A stretch of 29,382 nucleotides of DNA from DATKEG01 sp035544515. GTDB lineage: Bacteria > Acidobacteriota > Vicinamibacteria > Fen-336. Location: NCBI GenBank assembly GCA_035544515.1, contig DATKEG010000232.1, positions 1-29,382 on the forward strand, written 5' to 3'. Of this stretch, positions 14,627-21,498 are shown one piece after another. Every line of letters starts with the position of its first letter. Position 1 is the first letter of the stretch. The position numbers and the translations under genes are program-made. Under the pieces are notes generated by a model. That model was given only the letters and a program-made list of their open reading frames with translations. It did not search any database and was not told the DNA's origin.

Positions 14627-16449
14627 CACTTCATCTCCTCGATCACCTGCCCGAGGGCGGGCGGCATCTCGGGGATGGGCACGCGTGTGACCTCCATCCG
14701 GCCCTCCGTTCCGTTGCGGACCACGAGGTTGACCTTTCCGAGCTCCGCCGACTTCTCCGGGTAGTCCTCGCGGAAGTGGCCGCCCCGGCTCTCCTTGCGC
14801 TCCAGGGCCGAGCGGGTGACCGCCTCCGCCGCGGTGAGCAGGTTGCCCAGGTCCAGCGCGGTGTGCCAGCCCGGGTTGTACTCGCGGTTGCCCATGACAT
14901 GCACACGCCGAGCGCGCTGCCAAAGCCCCTCGATCGCCTCGAGCGCCCGACGCATGTCCGCCTCGTTCCGTACGATCCCCACCAGATCCTGCATCATGTG
15001 CTGCAAGTCGTGCTGGACCTTGTAGGGGCCTTCGCCCTCGCCGGACCTGCCGCCGCGCTCGAAGGGCTCCAGGCAGCGGCGGGCCACCGCGTCCACCTGC
15101 GCCGGGTCCAGGCGGCCGGCCCCGTTCGCGCGGGCGAAGCCGGCCGCGTGCTCGCCGGCCCGCTTGCCGAACACGAGGAGGTCGGACAGCGAGTTCCCAC
15201 CCAGCCGGTTGGCGCCGTTGATGCCGGCCGCGCACTCGCCGGCCGCGAACAGGCCGGGCACGGTCGACATCTGCGTCTCCGCGTCCACGCGCACGCCGCC
15301 CATGATGTAGTGCGTGGTGGGCCCGACCTCCATCGGCTCCTTGGTGATGTCGATGTCGGCGAGCTGCTTGAACTGGTGGTACATGCTCGGCAGCTTGCGC
15401 TTGATGTGCTCTTCTGCGCCGGGCAGCCGCTTCTTGATCCAGGAGATGTCCAGGAACACGCCGCCGTGCGGGCTGCCCCGGCCCTCCTTGACCTCGCGCA
15501 TGATGCAGCGCGCCACGTGGTCGCGGGTGAGCAGCTCCGGCGGGCGGCGCGCGTTCCGGTCGCCCTGCGTGTAACGCCAACCCTCCTCCTCGTTGTCCGC
15601 GGTCTGCGGGCGGTAGTTCTCCGGGATGTCGTCGAACATGAAGCGGCGGCCCTCCTTGTTGAGGAGGATGCCGCCCTCGCCGCGCACGCCTTCCGTGACC
15701 AGGATGCCCTGCACGCTCGGCGGCCAGATCATGCCCGTGGGATGGAACTGGAGGAACTCCATGTCCATGAGGTCGGCGCCCGCCTCGTAGGCGAGCGCGT
15801 GGCCGTCGCCCGTGTATTCCCAGCTGTTGCTGGTGATCTCGTAGGCTCGCCCGATCCCGCCCGTGGCCAGGACGACGGCCCGGGCCTGGAAGACCTTGAA
15901 GCGTCCCCGGTCGCGGTCGAAGCCCAAGGCACCCACCACCCGGCCGTCGTCCTTGACCAGGGCGGCCACGGTGCACTCCATGTGCACGTCCATGCCCTGA
16001 TGCACGCCGCGGTCCTGTAGCGTGCGGATCATCTCCAGGCCGGTGCGATCCCCGACGTGCGCCAGCCGCGGGAACTTGTGGCCCCCGAAGTTGCGCTGGA
16101 GGATGCGGCCGTCGGGCGTGCGATCGAACACCGCGCCCCAGGCCTCCAGCTCGCGCACGCGGTCGGGCGCCTCCTTCGCGTGCAGCTCGGCCATGCGCCA
16201 GTTGTTGACGTATTGGCCGCCGCGCATCGTGTCGGCGAAATGGACGCGCCAGTCGTCGCGCTCGTCCACGTTGGCCAGGGCGGCCGCGATGCCGCCTTCC
16301 GCCATCACCGTGTGGGCCTTGCCCAGGAGCGACTTGCACACCAGGCCCACGGAGACGCCCGCGGCCGAGGCCTCGATGGCCGCGCGCAGCCCCGCCCCGC
16401 CGGCGCCGATCACGAGTACGTCGTGCTGGTGGGTCTCGTATTCGGCCAC
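14626..16449 (-). CDS. sdhA: Succinate dehydrogenase/fumarate reductase flavoprotein subunit
   Basis: This subunit oxidises succinate (or reduces fumarate) at a covalently bound FAD. The 607-residue product has the FAD-binding IGAGGAG at 14-20, the flavinylation histidine His46 in KAHTVMAEGG, the substrate-site FLQFHPTG, the RGEGG loop with an active-site Arg, HYIMGG, and NGANRLGGNSL near the C-terminal FAD contact. The start is a GTG at 16449, sharing one base with the stop of the anchor gene (TAGTG). A longer frame upstream overlaps the anchor gene and is rejected. All key residues of a functional enzyme are visible. Confidence 0.95.
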   Translation of the reverse strand: MAEYETHQHDVLVIGAGGAGLRAAIEASAAGVSVGLVCKSLLGKAHTVMAEGGIAAALANVDERDDWRVHFADTMRGGQYVNNWRMAELHAKEAPDRVRELEAWGAVFDRTPDGRILQRNFGGHKFPRLAHVGDRTGLEMIRTLQDRGVHQGMDVHMECTVAALVKDDGRVVGALGFDRDRGRFKVFQARAVVLATGGIGRAYEITSNSWEYTGDGHALAYEAGADLMDMEFLQFHPTGMIWPPSVQGILVTEGVRGEGGILLNKEGRRFMFDDIPENYRPQTADNEEEGWRYTQGDRNARRPPELLTRDHVARCIMREVKEGRGSPHGGVFLDISWIKKRLPGAEEHIKRKLPSMYHQFKQLADIDITKEPMEVGPTTHYIMGGVRVDAETQMSTVPGLFAAGECAAGINGANRLGGNSLSDLLVFGKRAGEHAAGFARANGAGRLDPAQVDAVARRCLEPFERGGRSGEGEGPYKVQHDLQHMMQDLVGIVRNEADMRRALEAIEGLWQRARRVHVMGNREYNPGWHTALDLGNLLTAAEAVTRSALERKESRGGHFREDYPEKSAELGKVNLVVRNGTEGRMEVTRVPIPEMPPALGQVIEEMK

Positions 16450-17249
16450 TACAGCAGCCTCGGGTCCGACCAGACGCCCATCGAGAGCATGCGGACGTAG
16501 AGGTCGGCGAAGGCCACGGAGAACAGGCTCAGCCAGGCCCAGGTCATGTGACGCCGGTTGAGCGTGCTCACGCAACGGTACGCGGTCAGGCAGGGCGGCA
16601 CGCGCGAGATCTCGTCCAGGCGCCCGCCCACCACGTGCCGCAGCACGTGGCAGCCCAGCGCGTACCCGCCGAGCAGCGTCGTGTTCGCGGCCAGCACCAG
16701 CGTGCCCAGCCCGATGCCGAAGGAGACCTGGCCCGTGAGCGGGTCCTCGAACCAGAGCGCCTTCCAGACGTCGTGGGCCAGGATGGGCAGGAAGACGAGC
16801 GCCACCCAGAGGAAGAACCGGTGGCCGTTCTGCAGGACCAGCGGGAAGGACCGCTCGCCCCGGTAGCCCTGGCGCGGCTCACCGACCGTGCACGCGGGCG
16901 GGTCGGCCCAGAACGACTTGTAGTACGCGCCGCGGTAGTAGTAGCAGGTGAGCCGGAACCCACCGGGCGCCCACAGGATGAAGAGCGCGGCCGAGAAGGG
17001 CACGGCGCCGGGCCACCAGTCCGGCCGGGGACCGAACCATCCGTTGGGCTCGCCGAAGAGGAGCGGCGAGTAGAAGGGCGAGAGGTAGGGGCCCCAGTGG
17101 TAGTGGTCGCCCTGGAACGCCGCCCAGGTCGCGTAGACGACGAAGGCAGACAGCGCCACGAACACCAGCAGCGGCTGGGTCCACCAGGCATCGCGTCGCG
17201 CGGTCTCGCCGAACCCGCGTGTACTGAGGTGAACCTCGGCTTGCGCCAT
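16449..17249 (-). CDS. sdhC: Succinate dehydrogenase membrane anchor subunit (Sdh1-type, single subunit)
   Basis: The 266-residue protein has about five transmembrane helices (near residues 25-45, 82-102, 143-163, 175-200 and 235-260). A soluble loop between the first two contains GPYLSPFYSP (53-62), a pattern typical of the long single-subunit anchors of Sdh1-type operons such as mycobacterial Rv0249c. There is no separate SdhD gene. Several histidines lie in or near membrane helices (for example HRFFLWV, LAHDVWK and CHVLRHVV), but heme content cannot be read directly. The ATG at 17249 has GGGGAGGT upstream. It is the first gene of the operon behind the promoter at 17286-17314. Confidence 0.85.
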   Translation of the reverse strand: MAQAEVHLSTRGFGETARRDAWWTQPLLVFVALSAFVVYATWAAFQGDHYHWGPYLSPFYSPLLFGEPNGWFGPRPDWWPGAVPFSAALFILWAPGGFRLTCYYYRGAYYKSFWADPPACTVGEPRQGYRGERSFPLVLQNGHRFFLWVALVFLPILAHDVWKALWFEDPLTGQVSFGIGLGTLVLAANTTLLGGYALGCHVLRHVVGGRLDEISRVPPCLTAYRCVSTLNRRHMTWAWLSLFSVAFADLYVRMLSMGVWSDPRLL

Positions 17250-17285
17250 GTACCTCCCCGGCTTGTCGTTGGATGGAACGCGCCC

Positions 17286-17314
17286 AAAATATCCGCGGCC
17301 GCCGGGATTTTCAA
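17286..17314 (-). promoter_or_regulatory. promoter of the sdh operon
   Basis: On the minus strand, TTGAAA (17314-17309) is separated by exactly 17 bp from TATTTT (17291-17286). This is an AT-rich island in very GC-rich DNA. Transcription would start near 17279, giving a leader of about 30 nt before the anchor ATG at 17249. It separates the sdh genes from the upstream ABC cluster, which ends at 17322. Confidence 0.7.
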
Positions 17315-17321
17315 CCGCCGG

Positions 17322-18746
17322 TCAGGGCGGAGGATCCCGAAACGTCTCCGCCGCGCCCAGCGCCCTGAAGTCCACGGCCTGATCACCGATCCGGCCGAGC
17401 ACGCGGAAGGACGCGCGCAACTGGAGGAAATCCCTCCCTCCCGCCGATACCAGGCCGGGACCAGCGAAAAGGCGCGTGCGCACCGCGTCCTCGACGCGCG
17501 CCTCCATCTGGAGGTCGAGGCCACGCTCGCGCGCGGTGATGCGCACCGTCTCGGGCGGGCCGCCGGGCGTCGCGGACGTCTCCTCGATGACGGCCTGGCG
17601 CGCGAAGGCCAGCGGGCCGGACGGGCCCACGACGGCCAGGATCCCGGGCAGCCCCGAGGCCCGTCCCGGCGGCCGCGCGTCCTCGGGCGGGACGATGCGG
17701 CCGTAGAGGAACGAGAGCCCCTCGTGCGACACCTGGCCCCACTGCCAGGTCACGCCCTGCCAGAAGCCCCAGTTGTGGTCGTGATAGCCGGTGGCTCCGT
17801 CGAGCGACACCCGCCGGGCACCCGTTCTCAGCGTCCCGGCCACCGCGCCCGAGAGCACCGGCACCACGTAGCCGGAGAGCCACCCTCCGCGGCCGCGCAC
17901 CACGAAGGGCGGCACCGAGCGCCCCGGCACCGCGTCGAGCGTGATCTCGCCGCGAAGGCGCGGCCCGCCGTCGTCCGAAGCCAGGTCCAGGACGATCCGG
18001 TAGCGCAGCCCCTCGAGCCGCACGCGGCTGGACGCGATGTCCATGTCCGGCGCGCGCGCGAGCAGCGCCTCTTCCGGCACGCCGGCGCGCGCGGAGAAGC
18101 TCTCGACGCGTCCCTGGCGTTCGAGCTGGAGACGGACGCCCGCCGCCCGGGTGCCGCCGGCCGCGCGCGGCCCGGCCATGAACGTCAGGTAGAACCGCAC
18201 GGAGCCGTCCGGCGTCTGGCCGCTGAAGTACAGCCACTCGGCCCAGGACGCGGCCCGCGCCGGCACGTCGGGGACGGCGTGGAACCGGTCCATCGCGCGC
18301 AGCACGTCCTCCGGCCGCGGCGCGGTCCAGGTGCGATCCGCGGGCGCGTCCCGCCACGCCTCCACGGTGGCGGTCTCCGGGTCGCCCACCGCCCGCTCCA
18401 GGCTCGGAACGCCGCCGCGCGCGCGCAGCCGGGTGATGCGGTCGCCCTGGACGAGGTACAGCGTGTCGCGGACGGTGGGCGACGCGCCTGCGGCGCGCCC
18501 GGCCAGGGGCGGTGCGCCCAGCACGGAGGAGAGCAGGAAGCGGGCCGCGTGCACGTCGCCGGCGCGCCCCGTCACCACCAGGTCGCCGCCGCCGCGCAGG
18601 GCCGGCGCGCGGGACTGCTCCACGATGACCTCGCCCACACCGAGCAGCGCGGCCATGACCGCGATGCCGAAGCCGAACCCGCCCGCGAGCACGGCCGCGC
18701 GCACGGGCCGGGCGAGTATGGTGCGCAGCACGAGCCGGAGCGTCAA
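17322..18746 (-). CDS. Fusion of a permease-like N-terminus with a CrtC/AttH lipocalin-like domain
   Basis: The 474-residue protein has two parts. Residues about 1-65 look like the start of a MacB/FtsX permease: a basic LRLVLRTILARP start, one hydrophobic helix (about 14-40), then GGGDLVVTGRAG. From about 120 to the end it resembles the carotenoid 1,2-hydratase (CrtC)/AttH family, with ASWAEWLYF near 165-173 and the diagnostic YHDHNWGFW at 321-329. AttH-type proteins occur beside ABC transporters (attEFGH of Agrobacterium) and probably act in the periplasm on a lipidic ligand; the substrate here is unknown. The start is TTG at 18746, overlapping the ATPase stop by 4 bp. Carotenoid synthesis genes are absent nearby, so a hydratase role is unlikely. 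Confidence 0.78.
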   Translation of the reverse strand: MTLRLVLRTILARPVRAAVLAGGFGFGIAVMAALLGVGEVIVEQSRAPALRGGGDLVVTGRAGDVHAARFLLSSVLGAPPLAGRAAGASPTVRDTLYLVQGDRITRLRARGGVPSLERAVGDPETATVEAWRDAPADRTWTAPRPEDVLRAMDRFHAVPDVPARAASWAEWLYFSGQTPDGSVRFYLTFMAGPRAAGGTRAAGVRLQLERQGRVESFSARAGVPEEALLARAPDMDIASSRVRLEGLRYRIVLDLASDDGGPRLRGEITLDAVPGRSVPPFVVRGRGGWLSGYVVPVLSGAVAGTLRTGARRVSLDGATGYHDHNWGFWQGVTWQWGQVSHEGLSFLYGRIVPPEDARPPGRASGLPGILAVVGPSGPLAFARQAVIEETSATPGGPPETVRITARERGLDLQMEARVEDAVRTRLFAGPGLVSAGGRDFLQLRASFRVLGRIGDQAVDFRALGAAETFRDPPP

Positions 18747-19438
18747 GGGTCCGCCTGCGTCGGCGCCGCGACCAGCCGGCCGCTGCGCATGTACAGCCGG
18801 CGCTTCGCGCGGGAGGCCAGGGCGGGGTTGTGGGTGACGATCACGAGCGCGGTGCCGTCGTGGTTCACCCGGTCGAACAGCGCCGCGATCTGCTCGCCCG
18901 TCTCGTCGTCGAGCTCGCCCGTGGGCTCGTCGGCCAGCACCAGGCCGGGCCGGTTGGCGAGCGCGCGCGCGATGGCCACCCTCTGCATCTCGCCGCCCGA
19001 GAGCTGGGAGGGCCGGTGGCCGGCTCTGGCGGCCAGGCCGACGTAGGCGAGCAGCTCCCGCGTGCGTTCCCGGCGCGCGGCCGCGGGCCGCCGCGCTTCG
19101 CTCTGCACGATCTCGACGTTCTCGAACGCGGTCAGCATCGGCAGCAGGTAGAAGCGCTGGAAGACGAACCCGATCCGGGTGAGGCGCAGCCGGCTGCGCT
19201 CTCCGTCCCCGAGGGCGAGCACCCGCCGGCCCTCGAAGAGCAGATCGCCGCGGGTGGGCGTGTCCACGCAGCCGAGGATGTGCAGCAGCGTGGACTTGCC
19301 GCAGCCGGACGGGCCGGAGATGGCGATGTAGTCCCCGGGGGCCACGGCGAGCGAGACGTCGCGCAGCGCCTCCACTGGCCCCGCGGGCATGGGATAGAGC
19401 TTGGCCAGGCCTCGCCCCTCGACCACGGGGACGCTCAA
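18743..19438 (-). CDS. ABC transporter ATP-binding protein (LolD/MacB family)
   Basis: The 231-residue ATPase powers the neighbouring permeases. It has Walker A GPSGCGKST (42-50), Q-loop Gln94, the signature LSGGEMQR (146-153), Walker B with DEPTGELD (170-177) and the switch His in VTHNP. The E-M-Q-R signature and DEPTGELD are typical of the LolD/MacB group, which moves lipoproteins, lipids or peptides without conventional transport cycles. The start is TTG at 19438, overlapping the permease stop in TTGA. A later in-frame GTG is possible but would lose the overlap and shorten the first strand. Confidence 0.92.
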   Translation of the reverse strand: MSVPVVEGRGLAKLYPMPAGPVEALRDVSLAVAPGDYIAISGPSGCGKSTLLHILGCVDTPTRGDLLFEGRRVLALGDGERSRLRLTRIGFVFQRFYLLPMLTAFENVEIVQSEARRPAAARRERTRELLAYVGLAARAGHRPSQLSGGEMQRVAIARALANRPGLVLADEPTGELDDETGEQIAALFDRVNHDGTALVIVTHNPALASRAKRRLYMRSGRLVAAPTQADP

Positions 19439-20613
19439 GACAGCGTCTCCTGGCGCAGGGTGGCGGAGATGGGGAGGCGCGCGGCCAGGAAGGCGGGATA
19501 GGCCGCGGCCGCCAGGCACGCCGCGCCGAGCAGCGCGCCGTGCCAGGCCAGCGCGCGCGGCTCGAAGACGAAGAAGTGGAGCCGGTGCGGCACCTCCGGC
19601 ATCTGGCGCAGGATCGCGTCGAGCACGCGCGCGAGCGCGAGGCCCAGGGGCACGGCCAGGGCCCCGCCCGCGCCGACGAGCAGGGCGGATTCCGCCAGGA
19701 GGTCGGCGGCGATGCGCCGCCGCGAGAAGCCCAGCGCGCGCAGGGCGGCCACCTCGCCGAGCCGCTGGTTCACGGACACGGTCAGGAGCGTCGTCACCAG
19801 CAGGAAGGCGAAGAAGGACGTGATGGTGGAGAGGACGAGGGAGACCTGGCGGAAGTAGGAGAACTCGCCCTGGCGCAGCCGCTCCAGCAGCTCGTCGGTC
19901 GAGAAGGGGTGCAGGTCGGGGCGCAGGCGGCGAATGGCCGCCACCGCCGCCTCCCCGCCGTGGGGCGGACGCGACGCGACGAGGAGCAGGTCCGCCTCGT
20001 CCGCGGCCGCGGCCCCCAGCGCCTGGGCGAATCCGGCCAGCGTCACCGCCGCCATGCTCTCGCCGGCGGTCTCGAACGGGAACTCCACGATCCCCGCCAC
20101 CCGGAACTCCCGCGGCTCCAGGCCGGAGGCGAGCCCCAGCGGCGAGCCGGGCGCCAGGCCCAGATCCTCGGCCATCGTCCGGTTGACCACCATCTGCGGC
20201 GGTTCGTCGTCCTGCGCCAGGTCTCCGCCACGCAGCACGCGCCACTCGCCCCGGCGCCGCGTCTCGGTGCCGAGCAGGGCGACGGTCGCGGTCCGGCCGT
20301 CCCGCGCGCGCGCGGAGACCGAGCCGAAGCGCACCGGCACCACCTCCGCGACCTCCGGCAGCGCGCGCAAGGCGTCCGTGGCCGCGCCGGCCTCCTCGAG
20401 GGGCGGACCCAGGCCGGGGACGCCCTCGGTGGCGGTGACGCGGACGTCGTAGCCGGTGCTGTCGAGGATCTCGCGGAAGGAGACCAGCAGCCCGCGCGAG
20501 AGCATCAGCATGTCGAACAGCAGCGCCCCCACCACCGCGATGCCGGCCAGGCCGAGCAGCGCGCGGGCCGGCTGGCGCGACAGGCTCCGCCAGGCGAAGG
20601 GAAGCGGCCTCAC
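19435..20613 (-). CDS. ABC transporter permease (MacB/FtsX type), full length
   Basis: The 392-residue permease has the complete MacB-like topology: one N-terminal transmembrane helix (about residues 18-40), a periplasmic core domain (about 45-270, with VVNRTMAEDLGLAPGS) and three C-terminal helices of an FtsX domain (about 285-385) with the conserved REVAALRALGFSRR-type cytoplasmic turn (here GEVAALRALGFSRRRI). The start is a GTG at 20613, in a GTGA overlap with the stop of the preceding permease. Upstream frame extensions overlap that gene and are non-coding in appearance. It probably pairs with the short permease and the ATPase in one complex. Confidence 0.9.
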   Translation of the reverse strand: MRPLPFAWRSLSRQPARALLGLAGIAVVGALLFDMLMLSRGLLVSFREILDSTGYDVRVTATEGVPGLGPPLEEAGAATDALRALPEVAEVVPVRFGSVSARARDGRTATVALLGTETRRRGEWRVLRGGDLAQDDEPPQMVVNRTMAEDLGLAPGSPLGLASGLEPREFRVAGIVEFPFETAGESMAAVTLAGFAQALGAAAADEADLLLVASRPPHGGEAAVAAIRRLRPDLHPFSTDELLERLRQGEFSYFRQVSLVLSTITSFFAFLLVTTLLTVSVNQRLGEVAALRALGFSRRRIAADLLAESALLVGAGGALAVPLGLALARVLDAILRQMPEVPHRLHFFVFEPRALAWHGALLGAACLAAAAYPAFLAARLPISATLRQETLS

Positions 20614-21428
20614 CGCCGCAGCAGGTCCAGGACCGGCCGGCGCAGGAGCGTCCAGGAGGCGAAGACGCCCGCCAGCACGCCCAGCGGCAGCGCCAGGGCG
20701 AGGCAGCGGCCCGCGATGGCGGGCGTCACGCGCACGAAGACGAGCGTCGTGTCGTGGCGCCACTGGAAGAAGGCGTTGACCGCGCCCTGCGTCGCTCCGG
20801 CGAAGAGCACGCCGAAGACGGCCCCCGCGCCCGCGATGCAGAGCCCCTCGACCAGCGCCTGCGCGAGCACGCGGCGGCGCGAGACGCCGAGCAGGCGCAG
20901 CAGGCCGGCCACCTCCCGCCGCTCGTCGGCGCGGATGACCATGAGCGCGAGCAGGAAGGCCGTGCTGCCGATGACCGTCACGATCGAGATGGCGAGGTGG
21001 AAGCGCTCGATCACCACGAAGTGCTCGTCGTCGCCGGCGGACGTGGGCGCCACCGTCACCGTGGGCGCGCGGGCGAGCAGCTCGCGGGTGAAGGCGGCCG
21101 CGTCCGCGGGGTCGGCCAGCGCGACGTTGACCGCGCTCACCGAATCGTCCGCGCCGTCGGCCGCCCCCCCGCCCCGCAGCGCGAGCATGTCCGGCAGGTG
21201 CAGCCGCGCCTCCAGCCGCCGGGCGGTGAAGCGCGAGGGGTCGGGCGTCGGCTCGTACGTCCCGGCGATGCGGAAGGGCCGCGCAGAGGCGCCCCGCGCG
21301 TCCGCGGAGAGGAGCACCACGTCGCCCACGCGCAGCTCACGGTCGCGGAGGAGCGTGCGCGAGACGAGGATGTCGGGCGGCGGGGCGGCGGACGCGGCGG
21401 CGAGCAGGAGGAGGGCGGGCAGGAGCAC
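20610..21428 (-). CDS. ABC transporter permease (FtsX domain) with shortened N-terminus
   Basis: The 272-residue protein keeps the second half of a MacB-type permease. There is a short periplasmic piece (VSRTLLRDRELRVGDVVLL, about 22-40, up to about residue 140), then helices at about 145-165, 191-212 and 239-260 with the REVAGLLRLLGVSRRRV turn between the first two. The usual N-terminal helix and first half of the periplasmic domain are missing. Instead there is a short hydrophobic leader (residues 2-15, ending ASAA before PPPD) that looks like a cleavable Sec signal. The start GTG at 21428 is well supported by AGGAAGG 6 nt upstream. Longer upstream frames run antisense to the helicase gene and look non-coding. 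First gene of the four-gene cluster. Confidence 0.82.
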   Translation of the reverse strand: MLLPALLLLAAASAAPPPDILVSRTLLRDRELRVGDVVLLSADARGASARPFRIAGTYEPTPDPSRFTARRLEARLHLPDMLALRGGGAADGADDSVSAVNVALADPADAAAFTRELLARAPTVTVAPTSAGDDEHFVVIERFHLAISIVTVIGSTAFLLALMVIRADERREVAGLLRLLGVSRRRVLAQALVEGLCIAGAGAVFGVLFAGATQGAVNAFFQWRHDTTLVFVRVTPAIAGRCLALALPLGVLAGVFASWTLLRRPVLDLLRR

Positions 21429-21498
21429 GTGGTGCCTTCCTATTCTGCCATCCCGCGATAGGACCCGTGGTGGTCGCCGGCGCCGCCATACTGCGACG

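Noticed and set aside
14629..16339. An upstream extension of the iron-sulfur subunit frame through the flavoprotein gene
   Set aside because: The extension is low-complexity Arg/Gly/His sequence in another frame of sdhA; the conserved protein starts at the ATG at 14626.
17322..18746. Carotenoid 1,2-hydratase as the function of the CrtC-like protein
   Set aside because: No carotenoid biosynthesis genes are nearby, and the gene is embedded in an ABC transporter cluster with a permease-like N-terminus; the AttH-type transporter-associated role fits better.
19540..21498. Upstream in-frame extension of the helicase gene by 653 codons
   Set aside because: It runs antisense to the ABC permease genes and has no recognisable domain; the helicase family sequence begins at the ATG at 21499.
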